Shown: positions 55,102 to 63,556, counted from the first letter of the stretch. The stretch is 64,000 nucleotides of DNA from Pseudarthrobacter cellobiosi (GCF_023913755.1 NZ_JAMXBJ010000048.1:186001-250000); one strand, 5' to 3'. Notes: generated by a model not told the origin, from the sequence alone. A program made the numbers and translations.

Positions 55102-58100
55102 TTAGCCCTGCTCTACGACCAGCAGGAGGTCCCCGCCCTGGACCTGCTCCACCGCTGAAATGGCGAGCCGTGAGACTTTGCCTGCCGCCGGCGTCGTAAT
55201 GGAGGCTTCCATCTTCATCGCTTCGATGGTGGCCACCGTGTCACCGGCGTTGACCGTGTCGCCGGCCTTGACGGTCACGGTGACGGCGCCGGCGAACGGC
55301 GCGGCGACGTGGCCCGGCTGGGCCGGGTCTGCCTTCTCGGCGGCCTTGACGTTGCTCACCACGGAGCGGTCACGGACCACAACGGGGCGGGACTGGCCGT
55401 TCAGGGTGCACATGACCGTCCGCATGCCCTTTTCGTCGGGCTCGGAAACAGCTTCCAGCGAGGCGATCAGCCGGACACCCTTCTCCAGCTGGATCTCGTG
55501 CTCGGCGCCGCGCTGAAGGCCGTAGAGGTAGTCGCGGGTGTCGAGGACGGAAATGTTGCCGTAGGTCTCGACGCTCTTGAGGTAATCCTTGGTGGGGCCT
55601 TCGAAGAGCAGGCGGTTCAGCGTGCTCTGGCGGGTCTTGGAATCGCCCTGGAGCGCGGCGCTGTCCTCGGGGCTGAGGTCAACGTCGCGGACCTTGATGC
55701 TGCGGCCCTGGAGCGCCTTGGTGCGGAAGGGTTCCGGCCATCCTCCGGGCGGGTCACCGAGTTCGCCGGACAGGAAGCCGATGACGGAGTCCGGGATGTC
55801 GTAGTTCTGAGGGTTTTCGTTGAAGTCCGCCGGATCTGCGTTGAGGCCCACGAGGTGCAGGGCGAGGTCGCCCACCACCTTGGACGACGGCGTGACCTTC
55901 ACCAGGCGGCCCAGGATCCGGTCCGCCGCGGTGTACATGTCCTCGATCGCCTCGAAGCGCTCCCCCAGACCCAGCGCCATGGCCTGCTGGCGCAGGTTGG
56001 ACAGCTGGCCGCCCGGGATTTCGTGCTGGTAGACACGGCCGGTGGGGCCTGGCAGGCCTGATTCGAACGGCGCGTAGACGCGGCGCACGGCTTCCCAGTA
56101 CGGCTCAAGGGAGCTGACTGCGGCAAGGCTCAAGCCGGTGTCCCGCGGGGTGTGCGCCAGCGCCGCCACCAGGGCGGAGGCGGACGGCTGGCTGGTGGTC
56201 CCGGCCAGCGAGGCGGAGGCAACGTCAACAGCGTCCACGCCGGCGTCAACTGCCGCCATCAGGGTGGCCAGCTGGCCGCCTGCCGTGTCATGCGTGTGGA
56301 GGTGGACCGGGAGGTCGAAGCGTTCGCGCAGTGCGGCCACGAGCTTGGCGGCCGCTGCCGGGCGGAGCAGTCCGGCCATGTCCTTGATGGCCAGGATGTG
56401 CGCGCCGGCGTCCACAATCCGCTGGGCCAGTTCCAGGTAGTAGTCCAGCGTGTACAGCTTCTCGTCCGGGTTCAGCATGTCGCCGGTGTAGCACAGTGCT
56501 ACCTCGGCTACTGCGGTGCCGGTGGCACGGACGGCGCGGATGGCCGGGGCCATCTGGTTCACGTCGTTCAGGGCATCGAAGATGCGGAAAATGTCGATAC
56601 CCGTGGCAGCGGCCTCGTTGACGAAAGCCACCGTCACCTCTTCCGGGTACGGCGTGTAGCCCACCGTGTTCCGGCCACGCAGCAACATCTGCAGGCAGAT
56701 GTTGGGCAGCGCCTTACGCAGGGCGGCCAGGCGGTCCCAGGGGTCCTCGCCGAGGAAGCGCAGGGCCACATCGTAGGTGGCGCCGCCCCAGGCCTCAACG
56801 GACAGGAGTTCCGGCAGGAGAGCTGTGACCGCGGGACCGGCGGCCACGAGGTCGCGGGTACGCACGCGGGTGGCCAGCAGGGACTGGTGGGCGTCGCGGA
56901 AGGTGGTGTCGGTGACGGCCACGGCGGTCTGCTCACGCAGGGCCTTGGCGAAGCCTTCGGGGCCAAGCTCCAGGAGGCGCTGGCGCGATCCCGGCGCTGC
57001 CTGCTGGTCCCCAACGGCCGGGAGTTTGGCGGCCGGATCCGAGTGCACGGTCAGCTCGCCGTTGGGCTTGTTGACCGTGACTTCGGCCAGCCAGGTCAGG
57101 AGCTTGGTGCCGCGGTCGGCGGAGACCCGGGCCTTCAGCAGCTGGGGACGCTCGTCGATGAAGTTGGTGGCGACGTTGCCGGCGATGAAGTCAGCATCGT
57201 CGAGCACGGCCTGGAGGAAGGAAATATTGGTGGACACACCCCGGATGCGGAACTCCGCGAGTGCCCGGCGTGCCCGGGCCACGGCGGCCGGGTAGTCGCG
57301 GCCGCGGCAGCTCAGCTTCACGAGCAGGGAGTCGAAGTGAGGACTGATTTCGGCACCCGAGTACACGGTGCCGCCGTCGAGCCTTACACCGGCGCCGCCG
57401 GCAGAGCGGTAGCCGGTGATCTTCCCGACGTCGGGCCGGAACCCGTTGGCCGGGTCCTCGGTGGTGATGCGGCACTGCAGCGCTGCGCCCTTAAGCTGGA
57501 CCGTTTCCTGGGAGAGGCCAAGGTCCGCGAGGGTCTCGCCGGAAGCGATCCGAAGCTGTGCCTGCACCAGGTCAACGTCCGTCACTTCCTCAGTGACGGT
57601 GTGTTCGACCTGGATGCGGGGGTTCATTTCGATGAAGACGTGCTGTCCGGCGCGTTCGCCGACGGTGTCCACCAGGAACTCTACGGTTCCGGCGTTGACA
57701 TAGTTCAGGGCCTTGGCGAACTTCACCGCGTCACGGTAAAGAGCCTGGCGGATGCCTTCGTCCAGGTTGGGCGCGGGGGCGATCTCAATGACCTTCTGGT
57801 GACGGCGCTGGATGGAGCAGTCACGTTCGAAGAGGTGGATGACGTTACCCTCGGCGTCGGCCAGGATCTGCACCTCGATGTGGCGCGGGCGGAGCACGGC
57901 CTGCTCCAGGAACATGGTGGGGTCACCGAATGCCGCATCGGCTTCGCGCATGGCGGCCTGCAGGGCCTCGGGAAGGGCTTCCCTCGTGTCGACGCGGCGC
58001 ATGCCACGTCCGCCGCCGCCGGCGACGGCCTTGGCGAAGATGGGGAAACCGATCTCGTCGGCTGCCGCGATCAGCTCATCCATGTCCTTCGAGGGTTCAC

Positions 58101-58503
58101 TCGATTTCAGGACCGGAACACCGGCCTCACGGGCAGCCTTAAGCGCTGCCACCTTGTTGCCGGCCAGCTCAAGCACTTCAGCCGGCGGGCCAACGAAGGT
58201 GATGCCCGCTTCTTGCGCAGCGCGGGCCAGATCGGGGTTTTCCGAAAGGAAGCCGTAGCCGGGGTAGATGGCGTCGGCGCCCGACTCCTTGGCGACGCGG
58301 ACCACTTCGGCAACATCCAGGTAGGCCCGAACCGGATGCCCCACTTCGCCGATCAGATATGCCTCATCGGCCTTCTGGCGGTGGATCGAGTTTCGGTCCT
58401 CATTGGGGAAGACAGCAACGGTCTTAGCGCCCAGCTCGTAGCCGGCACGGAAGGCCCTGATCGCGATTTCGCCGCGGTTGGCCACCAGAATCTTGGAAAA
58501 CAT
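55102..58503 (-). CDS. pyc: Pyruvate carboxylase
   Basis: Biotin enzyme forming oxaloacetate from pyruvate, the main anaplerotic step. 1133 residues: biotin carboxylase domain (MFSKILVANRGEIAIRAFRA; ATP loop KAVAGGGGRGMR; VFIEMNPRIQVEHTVTEEVT), carboxyltransferase domain (VTDTTFRDAHQSLLATRVRT with metal Asp; GATYDVALRFLGEDPWDRL; HLHTHDTAGGQLAT), tetramerisation/allosteric part, and C-terminal biotinyl domain with EAMKMEASI carrying the biotin Lys. Complete and of usual length. ATG at 58503 with GGAGAA upstream. Single gene, with a bidirectional terminator at its end. Confidence 0.97.
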   Translation of the reverse strand: MFSKILVANRGEIAIRAFRAGYELGAKTVAVFPNEDRNSIHRQKADEAYLIGEVGHPVRAYLDVAEVVRVAKESGADAIYPGYGFLSENPDLARAAQEAGITFVGPPAEVLELAGNKVAALKAAREAGVPVLKSSEPSKDMDELIAAADEIGFPIFAKAVAGGGGRGMRRVDTREALPEALQAAMREADAAFGDPTMFLEQAVLRPRHIEVQILADAEGNVIHLFERDCSIQRRHQKVIEIAPAPNLDEGIRQALYRDAVKFAKALNYVNAGTVEFLVDTVGERAGQHVFIEMNPRIQVEHTVTEEVTDVDLVQAQLRIASGETLADLGLSQETVQLKGAALQCRITTEDPANGFRPDVGKITGYRSAGGAGVRLDGGTVYSGAEISPHFDSLLVKLSCRGRDYPAAVARARRALAEFRIRGVSTNISFLQAVLDDADFIAGNVATNFIDERPQLLKARVSADRGTKLLTWLAEVTVNKPNGELTVHSDPAAKLPAVGDQQAAPGSRQRLLELGPEGFAKALREQTAVAVTDTTFRDAHQSLLATRVRTRDLVAAGPAVTALLPELLSVEAWGGATYDVALRFLGEDPWDRLAALRKALPNICLQMLLRGRNTVGYTPYPEEVTVAFVNEAAATGIDIFRIFDALNDVNQMAPAIRAVRATGTAVAEVALCYTGDMLNPDEKLYTLDYYLELAQRIVDAGAHILAIKDMAGLLRPAAAAKLVAALRERFDLPVHLHTHDTAGGQLATLMAAVDAGVDAVDVASASLAGTTSQPSASALVAALAHTPRDTGLSLAAVSSLEPYWEAVRRVYAPFESGLPGPTGRVYQHEIPGGQLSNLRQQAMALGLGERFEAIEDMYTAADRILGRLVKVTPSSKVVGDLALHLVGLNADPADFNENPQNYDIPDSVIGFLSGELGDPPGGWPEPFRTKALQGRSIKVRDVDLSPEDSAALQGDSKTRQSTLNRLLFEGPTKDYLKSVETYGNISVLDTRDYLYGLQRGAEHEIQLEKGVRLIASLEAVSEPDEKGMRTVMCTLNGQSRPVVVRDRSVVSNVKAAEKADPAQPGHVAAPFAGAVTVTVKAGDTVNAGDTVATIEAMKMEASITTPAAGKVSRLAISAVEQVQGGDLLLVVEQG

Positions 58504-58804
58504 AATTCTCCTGCATCATTGCGGGTGTATCGGTAAGTGGTCACAGTGTCTAAGACCCGCGCTTAGAAATACAAATCATTGTGGCCACAGTCACAGAAGC
58601 TTCCGTCATGTCCCGCGTGCATCGACGGAGGCTGGCAGAACCAGCCACCCATACCATCGCCGTGCCATGCCGCGTCCCCATAAGACGGGATTCACCGGCG
58701 CAGCCACATATGATGAGTAAGGCGGCTCGAGCCGCTGGCTTCGGCAGTGCCGGAGCAAACATTACCCCCAACACGGCAGCCGGCGTTAGGTTTTGGTCTC
58801 ACAA
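58504..58804. other. Divergent intergenic region pyc/parA-like
   Basis: 301 bp without a credible gene. Near pyc, TCTAAG (58549) and CTTAGA (58562) form an inverted repeat. TGGTCACAGTG (58537) and TGGCCACAGTC (58581) are near-identical, 44 bp apart. Near the ParA gene a -10-like TAGGTT lies at 58787-58792, 13 bases before its GTG. The middle part shows nothing recognisable. Confidence 0.45.
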
Positions 58805-59626
58805 GTGCAAGTAGTCAGCATCAGCAGCCTCAAGGGCGGAGTCGGCAAGACGTCCGTCACCACAGGATTGGCGTCTGCGGCGCTTGCCGCGGGCATCCCC
58901 ACACTGGTGGTGGACCTCGATCCCCATGCGGACGCGACCACTGCTTTGGGCGTCCAGGCCGGCGACCAGCTGGACATCGGCAGGATGCTCAAGAGCCCCC
59001 GCCGGGCCAAGCTAGCAGACAATGTCGCGGGAAGCTCCTGGACGGCACGGGCGCATCCCAACGGATCCGGACCGGCCGTCCTGGACGTCGCCGTGGGTTC
59101 GGCGTACACCGGCATCTACGACCGCCCCGACCTTGGCCGCCGGGACCTTCGCAGACTTTCCGCAGTCCTGGCTGGCGCCGACCGCTACGAGCTGGTCCTC
59201 ATTGACTGCCCGCCGTCGCTGAACGGGCTGACCCGGATGGCCTGGTCCGCGAGTGACAAGGTGGCGCTCGTGGCCGAGCCGGGACTTTTCTCGGTGGCAG
59301 GAACGGAACGGACTATGCGGGCCATCCAGCTGTTCAAGCAGGAATTCGCGCCGAACCTTTCCCCCGCAGGCATCGTGGCCAACCGCGTGCGCACGGGCTC
59401 CTCCGAACACACGTACCGGCTCGCGGAAATGGAATCGATGTTCGGTGACCTGCTGCTGAGCCCGCGCATCCCTGAACAGGCGAACTGGCAACAGATCCAG
59501 GGCGCGGCGCACCCGGTGCACCACTGGCCCGGCGAATCCGCGAAGACATCCGCTGCATTGTTCGACGCCCTCCTTGTCAACCTCCTGGCGACCGGAAACG
59601 GCCTGCGAAACCGAACCCAGCGTTAA
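58805..59626 (+). CDS. ParA-like (MinD/ParA superfamily) ATPase
   Basis: A 273-residue deviant Walker ATPase: MQVVSISSLKGGVGKTSVTTGL (Walker A with signature Lys 10), VVDLDPHADATTALG, and VLIDCPPSLNGLTRMAWSASDKVALVAEPGLFSVAGTERTM (Walker B). No ParB gene and no parS-like sites are adjacent, so this is an orphan ParA; candidates include chromosome, carboxysome-like or polar cargo positioning, or a regulator of growth. The genuine chromosomal ParA usually sits near oriC with parB. GTG at 58805 is preferred to a TTG at 58793; a TAGGTT box just upstream suggests a very short or absent leader. Confidence 0.88.
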   Translation: MQVVSISSLKGGVGKTSVTTGLASAALAAGIPTLVVDLDPHADATTALGVQAGDQLDIGRMLKSPRRAKLADNVAGSSWTARAHPNGSGPAVLDVAVGSAYTGIYDRPDLGRRDLRRLSAVLAGADRYELVLIDCPPSLNGLTRMAWSASDKVALVAEPGLFSVAGTERTMRAIQLFKQEFAPNLSPAGIVANRVRTGSSEHTYRLAEMESMFGDLLLSPRIPEQANWQQIQGAAHPVHHWPGESAKTSAALFDALLVNLLATGNGLRNRTQR

Positions 59627-59661
59627 CCCTTTGGCTGCAGCCCCGCTGCAGCCAAAGGGTT
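59625..59661. other. 16-bp perfect hairpin overlapping the ParA stop codon
   Basis: AACCCTTTGGCTGCAG (59625-59640) and its full complement (59646-59661) with a five-base loop. The stem starts within the TAA stop codon. No T-run follows on either strand. It may act with the next hairpin to separate the ParA and MerR transcripts. Confidence 0.7.
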
Positions 59662-59669
59662 CCGCGGAC

Positions 59670-59710
59670 AAAAAGAAGAGGCCACCCCGCCGGGGATGGC
59701 CTCTTCTTGT
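59670..59710. terminator. Terminator between ParA and MerR genes
   Basis: The stem AAGAAGAGGCCA (59673-59684) with its complement (59697-59708) encloses an inner CCCC/GGGG pair. On the minus strand it ends in TTTTTG, so it terminates the MerR gene; on the plus strand T-rich sequence follows less perfectly. Confidence 0.8.
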
Positions 59711-59731
59711 TGGTGTTGTGTCAGCCCGTTG

Positions 59732-60328
59732 TCAGCCGATCTTGCGGGCAGTGCGCCGCTTGCTCAGTTCGTCGTCGGGAAAGGACTGTTCGGCAGCGTG
59801 TTCGCTCGGCAGGGAAGCCAGGCTGCCCTCGACTTCGCGCCAGACCCGGCCCACGGCGATGCCGAAAACGCCTTGGCCACCCTGGACAAGATCGATGACC
59901 TCGTCTGCGGAGGTGCATTCGTAAACGCTCGCGCCGTCGCTCATGAGCGTGATCTGTGCCAGATCCTCCACGCCGCGTTCGCGCAGGTGTTCCACTGCCG
60001 TGCGGATCTGCTGAAGGGAAACACCGGTGTCCAGAAGCCGCTTGACTACCTTGAGGACGAGAATGTCCCGGAAGCCGTAGAGTCGCTGCGAGCCGGAGCC
60101 TGCGGCGCCGCGGACTGCGGGCTCAACCAGCCCGGTGCGTGCCCAGTAGTCCAGTTGGCGATACGTGATGCCGGCCGCCTTGCAGGCCGTGGGGCCGCGG
60201 TAGCCGGCGTCCTCATCCAGGACGGGAAGGTCTTCGGTAAACAGGAGGCCCTGGGCACCGCTCGCGGGCACAGCCACACCAGCCGTTGTGGGCTGTTTCA
60301 GCCCGCCTGCTTCGCCTTTGGGACTCAC
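59732..60328 (-). CDS. MerR family regulator (Rv1830-like)
   Basis: A 198-residue MerR-type DNA-binding protein, homologous in position and sequence type to mycobacterial Rv1830. The N-terminal 45 residues are low-complexity. HTH and wing: YRGPTACKAAGITYRQLDYWARTGLVEPAVRGAAGSGSQRLYGFRDILVLKVVKRLLDTGVSLQQIRTAVEHLRERG. A C-terminal part with SDGASVYECTSADEVIDLVQGGQGVFGIAVGRVWREVEGSL replaces the dimerisation helix of classic MerR. GTG at 60328 preceded by AAGGAGG seven bases upstream decides the start. The genes upstream are the nuclease, ftsR and garA, as in mycobacteria; about 240 bp separates it from the nuclease. Confidence 0.9.
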   Translation of the reverse strand: MSPKGEAGGLKQPTTAGVAVPASGAQGLLFTEDLPVLDEDAGYRGPTACKAAGITYRQLDYWARTGLVEPAVRGAAGSGSQRLYGFRDILVLKVVKRLLDTGVSLQQIRTAVEHLRERGVEDLAQITLMSDGASVYECTSADEVIDLVQGGQGVFGIAVGRVWREVEGSLASLPSEHAAEQSFPDDELSKRRTARKIG

Positions 60329-60420
60329 CTGGATCCTCCTTGTCATAAGCTCCCGGGGACCACTGCATCAGCCGGTGCACGCATGAAGTCCATGCATGTA
60401 ATTTCGCGGGGGTCGTACTT

Positions 60421-60449
60421 TTACAGTGTGACTTGCGCGGCTGCTGTAA
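60421..60449 (-). promoter_or_regulatory. Inverted repeat in the MerR-gene promoter region
   Basis: TTACAG (60421-60426) and CTGTAA (60444-60449) are separated by 17 bp, about 95-120 bp upstream of the MerR start. MerR-type regulators bind symmetric sites between promoter elements, so autoregulation is possible. Confidence 0.35.
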
Positions 60450-60542
60450 GCAATGGGAGCTTGTACCTTCGACGTTAGGCCCGCTGCGCCCCAAGGTCAA
60501 AGATCTAGGCCGCTTGGCACAGGCGTGTCGGAACATTCAGGC

Positions 60543-60561
60543 TCAACTTTAACCTTAACGT
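60543..60561 (-). promoter_or_regulatory. AACCTTAA-type motif, second candidate FtsR site
   Basis: The plus strand reads TCAACTTTAACCTTAACGT just after the nuclease stop. It shares TTAACCTT with the repeat upstream of ftsZ (24067-24092). It lies about 215 bp upstream of the MerR start. A link to FtsR is inference. Confidence 0.35.
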
Positions 60562-60565
60562 GACC

Positions 60566-61069
60566 TCAGCCGTCGAAGTCTTCGGGCTCCACATCGTCCA
60601 GGAACTCACGGAAGCGCCGCAGTTCGCGCTCCTCGTCCACGGTGGGGCCCGGGTCAGTGTCCTCCCCCTCGTCATGCTCGGTAATACGGACTCCGGCTTC
60701 ATCCATTACCGAGTCGGCACACCAGATGCGGCATTTGGCCCGCAATGCGATCGCGAGGGCGTCCGATGCCCGCGAGCTGACGGTGGTGCCGTTCTCGAAC
60801 TGGAGCTGGCCATAAAAGATGTTGTCCTCAACGGCCACAATGTTGACGCTGACAACCGAATGGCCCAGGGACTCCACCACGTCCACCAGGAGGTCGTGGG
60901 TCATCGGGCGCGGAGGCACTACCCCTTGCTGGGCCAGGGCGATGGCACTTGCCTCTGGAGTCCCGATCCAGATGGGCACGTGACGTTCGCCGTGGATCTC
61001 GCGCAGCAGCACGAGCGGCTGGTTGGACGGCAGTTCGATGCGAACGCCTACGATCTCCACTTCGATCAT
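60566..61069 (-). CDS. Bifunctional nuclease family protein (DUF151)
   Basis: A 167-residue BFN/DUF151 protein, homologous to mycobacterial Rv1829; plant members have RNase and DNase activity, while bacterial function is not settled. Visible core: MIEVEIVGVRIELPSNQPLVLLREIHGERHVPIWIGTPEASAIALAQQG, PMTHDLLVDVVESLGHSVVSVNIVAVEDNIFYGQL and SSRASDALAIALRAKCRIW (conserved SRPSDAIALA-type signature). The C-terminal tail (about 128-167) is highly acidic. Start ATG overlaps the ftsR stop by one base (TGATG), so the pair is coupled. Confidence 0.92.
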   Translation of the reverse strand: MIEVEIVGVRIELPSNQPLVLLREIHGERHVPIWIGTPEASAIALAQQGVVPPRPMTHDLLVDVVESLGHSVVSVNIVAVEDNIFYGQLQFENGTTVSSRASDALAIALRAKCRIWCADSVMDEAGVRITEHDEGEDTDPGPTVDEERELRRFREFLDDVEPEDFDG

Positions 61070-61785
61070 CAGATGTCCATACGTGAGATACGGTCCTGGA
61101 CCAGTGCCCGGTGCAGGACCAGGCAGAGGTCGCTGATTTCGCGGGCCGCTTCCGCAGCCCGCGCCTGTGACGCGGAATCGCGCCGGGACGCGAGCGGCGC
61201 AACTGCGCGCTCCACGAGTCCGAATTCACGTTCCGCGGCGGCCTGGAACGGCCGCAGGTGGCGCGGCTCAAGGCCGTGGCTCTCCAGTTGCACGCAGGCA
61301 CGGGCCACCTGGAGGGCGTGCTCGTCGAACTTGCCGTTGCTGTGGCTGATCAGCCCGAAGCTCAGCAGCGATTGGAGTAACGGAACGCTGGCGCCGGACT
61401 CGGCCCGCAGCTGTTCCTCGCTGAATTTCCGGCCGCGGTTCTGAAGCTCTACGGCCAATTCATCCGAAACGATCCTCGGCGAAACCACGACGCCGGGCGG
61501 CAGGTTCTCGGGCCGCTCTCCCCTGTCGATCGCATCAAGGTAGTCCTTGATGACTTTCAGTGGAAGGTACTGGTCCCGCTGCAGCGCCAGCACAAAACGG
61601 AGACGTTCGACGTCACTGTCCGAGTACTGCCGGTATCCGGCCGGAGTGCGGCGCGGATTAATCAGTCCCTTTTCCTCGAGGAACCTGATTTTCGACGCGG
61701 TCATACCCGGAAAGTCGCCGCTAAGTTGCGCGAGGACTTCCCCGATGTTCAGAACTTGGGGCCCCCGGCGTTCCGGTTGTGCCAT
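61069..61785 (-). CDS. ftsR: MerR-type cell division regulator FtsR
   Basis: A 238-residue MerR-family regulator homologous to Corynebacterium FtsR (Cg1631) and mycobacterial Rv1828. In Corynebacterium FtsR binds and activates the ftsZ promoter. The N-terminal HTH/wing is LNIGEVLAQLSGDFPGMTASKIRFLEEKGLINPRRTPAGYRQYSDSDVERLRFVLALQRDQYLPLKVIKDYLDAIDRG (about 12-88). The C-terminal half is a separate domain (LRAESGASVPLLQSLLSFGLI ... ARACVQLESHGLEPRHLRPFQAAAEREFGLVE) for effector or dimer contacts. The start ATG at 61785 is preferred; GTG 61791 is possible. Gene order garA-ftsR-nuclease-merR is conserved across actinobacteria. Confidence 0.92.
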   Translation of the reverse strand: MAQPERRGPQVLNIGEVLAQLSGDFPGMTASKIRFLEEKGLINPRRTPAGYRQYSDSDVERLRFVLALQRDQYLPLKVIKDYLDAIDRGERPENLPPGVVVSPRIVSDELAVELQNRGRKFSEEQLRAESGASVPLLQSLLSFGLISHSNGKFDEHALQVARACVQLESHGLEPRHLRPFQAAAEREFGLVERAVAPLASRRDSASQARAAEAAREISDLCLVLHRALVQDRISRMDI

Positions 61786-61808
61786 TGCCACGGGCAAGTG
61801 TCCCGAGA

Positions 61809-62285
61809 TCAGGCGCGGCCTGCTGCGCGGGCAGGGCTCAGGTAGAAGGTGAGTCGGAACTTGCCGATCTGGACTTCGTTCCCGGACTTTAGCTCAACAC
61901 TGTCCACGCGGTCGTGGTTGACGTAAGTGCCGTTGAGGCTGCCGGTATCCACCACTTCAAAGCTCCGCGCCGTGCGGCGGAACTCGACGTGGCGCCGCGA
62001 GACGGTGACGTCATCCAGGAAGATGTCGGCGTCAGGATGACGGCCGGCCGTGGTGGTGTCCGTGTCAAGCAGGAAGCGGGCACCCGCGTTCGGGCCGCTG
62101 TGGGCCACCAGGAGCGCGGAACCGGCCGGCAGCGCCTCCACGGATGAACGCTCGTCCGTGGACAGCATGGGGGCGATGGTGGGCTCGTCGGAGACGGGGG
62201 TGAGATGGATCGAGGTGGTCTCCGAAGCCCGGGCCGCACCTGTGCCGTACTCGCCTTCGGCAGGGTCCTGTTCGTGGCCAACCAT
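61809..62285 (-). CDS. garA: FHA-domain regulator GarA (OdhI-like)
   Basis: Phospho-switch inhibiting 2-oxoglutarate dehydrogenase and modulating glutamate metabolism. 158 residues: an N-terminal part with the kinase target motif ASETTSIHL (Thr 23-Thr 24 equivalents), where phosphorylation makes it bind its own FHA domain. The FHA domain (about 55-150) has TAGRHPDADIFLDDVTVSRRHVEF (the G-R-x-x and S-x-x-H motifs) and GSLNGTYVNHDRV. The ATG at 62285 has AGGAGG six bases upstream; a start at 62327 is less likely. It links the PASTA kinase/PknG circuit to nitrogen metabolism, whose GS genes are elsewhere in this window. Confidence 0.93.
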   Translation of the reverse strand: MVGHEQDPAEGEYGTGAARASETTSIHLTPVSDEPTIAPMLSTDERSSVEALPAGSALLVAHSGPNAGARFLLDTDTTTAGRHPDADIFLDDVTVSRRHVEFRRTARSFEVVDTGSLNGTYVNHDRVDSVELKSGNEVQIGKFRLTFYLSPARAAGRA

Positions 62286-62430
62286 GGATTCCTCCTCTTT
62301 CGCTGCAGCTCTCACGCCTGCAATCAACTTTTGCCCTGACGGATCCGCCTCGCGGATCCGATGCCGGGCTCCGATCCGGCCACTGACGTGCGAAGACGCC
62401 CGTTGGCCGGACCGGATGAACCCGTTAGCT

Positions 62431-62817
62431 TCAGCCTACCTGCTGTTCGTACTCGGATGCACTGAGCAAGGATTCCACAGCGTCCGCTTCTGCTAGCCGG
62501 ATCTCGATCAGCCAGCCGTCGCCGTACGGATCGGAGTTGATCAAGGCCGAATCGGTATCGAGGGATTCGTTGCGTGCCACGACTTCGCCGCTGACCGGAG
62601 CATAGATATCGCTGACGCTCTTGGTGGATTCGACCTCGCCCACGACTTCGTTCGCGGTGACTTTGGTGCCGGCTTCCGGCATCTGGGCATAGACAACATC
62701 TCCGAGTGCGTCCTGCGCGAAGTCGGTGATGCCCACCCGGACCACGCCGTCGGCGCTCGGTGCGGATACCCACTCGTGCTCGGCGGTGTAGGACAGGTCT
62801 TCGGGAATGTTGCTCAT
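62431..62817 (-). CDS. gcvH: Glycine cleavage system H protein
   Basis: Lipoyl carrier of the glycine cleavage system. 128 residues with YTAEHEWVSAPSADGVVRVGITDFAQDALGDVVYAQMPEAGTKV (hammerhead fold) and VVGEVESTKSVSDIYAPVSGEVVARN, where Lys 66 is the lipoylation site. gcvP and gcvT are not in the window. Its position upstream of garA matches the mycobacterial gcvH-garA order and connects one-carbon and 2-oxoglutarate metabolism. Start ATG at 62817; it is divergent from the membrane-protein gene at 62924. The 145-bp gap to garA holds short GC inverted repeats (GGATCCG at 62340-62358) but no terminator. Confidence 0.94.
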   Translation of the reverse strand: MSNIPEDLSYTAEHEWVSAPSADGVVRVGITDFAQDALGDVVYAQMPEAGTKVTANEVVGEVESTKSVSDIYAPVSGEVVARNESLDTDSALINSDPYGDGWLIEIRLAEADAVESLLSASEYEQQVG

Positions 62818-62923
62818 CAGGGGCCTTTCATCGGGTCAATCACCAATGTCAACGGGGCCTGGAAAAGAAGCCGCCGCTGAAAGTATAGGCACAACTCCAC
62901 GGGCGTTCGAGGAGGATTCTGAC

Positions 62924-63553
62924 ATGATGAGACGCATGAGAACACACTCAGAGGAATCGCCCGCGAAAAAGGCGAACTGGGCTGCGCGGATCATCCTCGT
63001 TGTGGTGGCGTTGGTGGTCCTCGCTATCGCTTACTTTGCCTTTGCGGCCATCCTCCCGGTCTGGTGGGCGAATGTTATCCGCAACCAGGTCGAGGGCAAT
63101 CTTGGGGCGGGCATCCTGGTGGGGATGTTTTACGGGTTCGTTTTCACGTTCGTCCCCCTCCTGGTGGCCTGGCAGGCGACGCGCAAATCCGTGAACTGGC
63201 CCTGGAAGCTGACCATCGTCCTCGCCGCTGTGGCTCTCGCGTCCCCTAATCTGCTGACCGCCGGGATCATGTTCGGCAGCTCGCAGGCCGCCCACAACGG
63301 ACAGCGGATCCTTGGCACCGAGGCAACCTGGTTCCCGCTGTGGACACAGATCTCAGCCATCGCAGCCGCCGTCATCTTTGTGGTTGGCGTGATCCTATGG
63401 AGGGTCTGGCGGCAGCGCGGGAAGAAGATGAAGGTGCTCAAGAAGGCAGATGCCGAGCGTTCCCTGGCTGCGAAGGCAGCCAAGGACTCCGCCGCCAGCT
63501 CACCTGCCCCTGAGGCGCAGTCCGCAACCGACAGCCAGGCTGACCGCAGGTAA
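62924..63553 (+). CDS. Unknown multi-pass membrane protein
   Basis: A 209-residue protein I do not recognise as a characterised family. N-terminus is basic and charged (MMRRMRTHSEESPAKKANWAARI). Four hydrophobic segments follow: about 24-48 (IILVVVALVVLAIAYFAFAAILPVWW), 59-80 (GILVGMFYGFVFTFVPLLVAWQA), 87-106 and 127-150 (WFPLWTQISAIAAAVIFVVGVIL). A coiled, Lys/Ala-rich cytosolic tail (KKMKVLKKADAERSLAAKAAKD) and a low-complexity end complete it. The start ATG at 62924 has AGGAGG eight bases upstream. It is followed three bases later by the Fpg/Nei gene, implying cotranscription. Confidence 0.78.
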   Translation: MMRRMRTHSEESPAKKANWAARIILVVVALVVLAIAYFAFAAILPVWWANVIRNQVEGNLGAGILVGMFYGFVFTFVPLLVAWQATRKSVNWPWKLTIVLAAVALASPNLLTAGIMFGSSQAAHNGQRILGTEATWFPLWTQISAIAAAVIFVVGVILWRVWRQRGKKMKVLKKADAERSLAAKAAKDSAASSPAPEAQSATDSQADRR

Positions 63554-63556
63554 ACC

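Noticed and set aside
56152..58536. 794-residue open frame on the plus strand
   Set aside because: It lies antisense to the complete pyruvate carboxylase gene; long antisense frames are expected in GC-rich coding DNA, and the translation shows no domain and a Gly/Arg/Val-biased composition.
62328..62430. Glycine riboswitch near gcvH
   Set aside because: The gap lies downstream of gcvH on its strand, and only short GC repeats are present; no tandem aptamer pattern is visible upstream of gcvH either.
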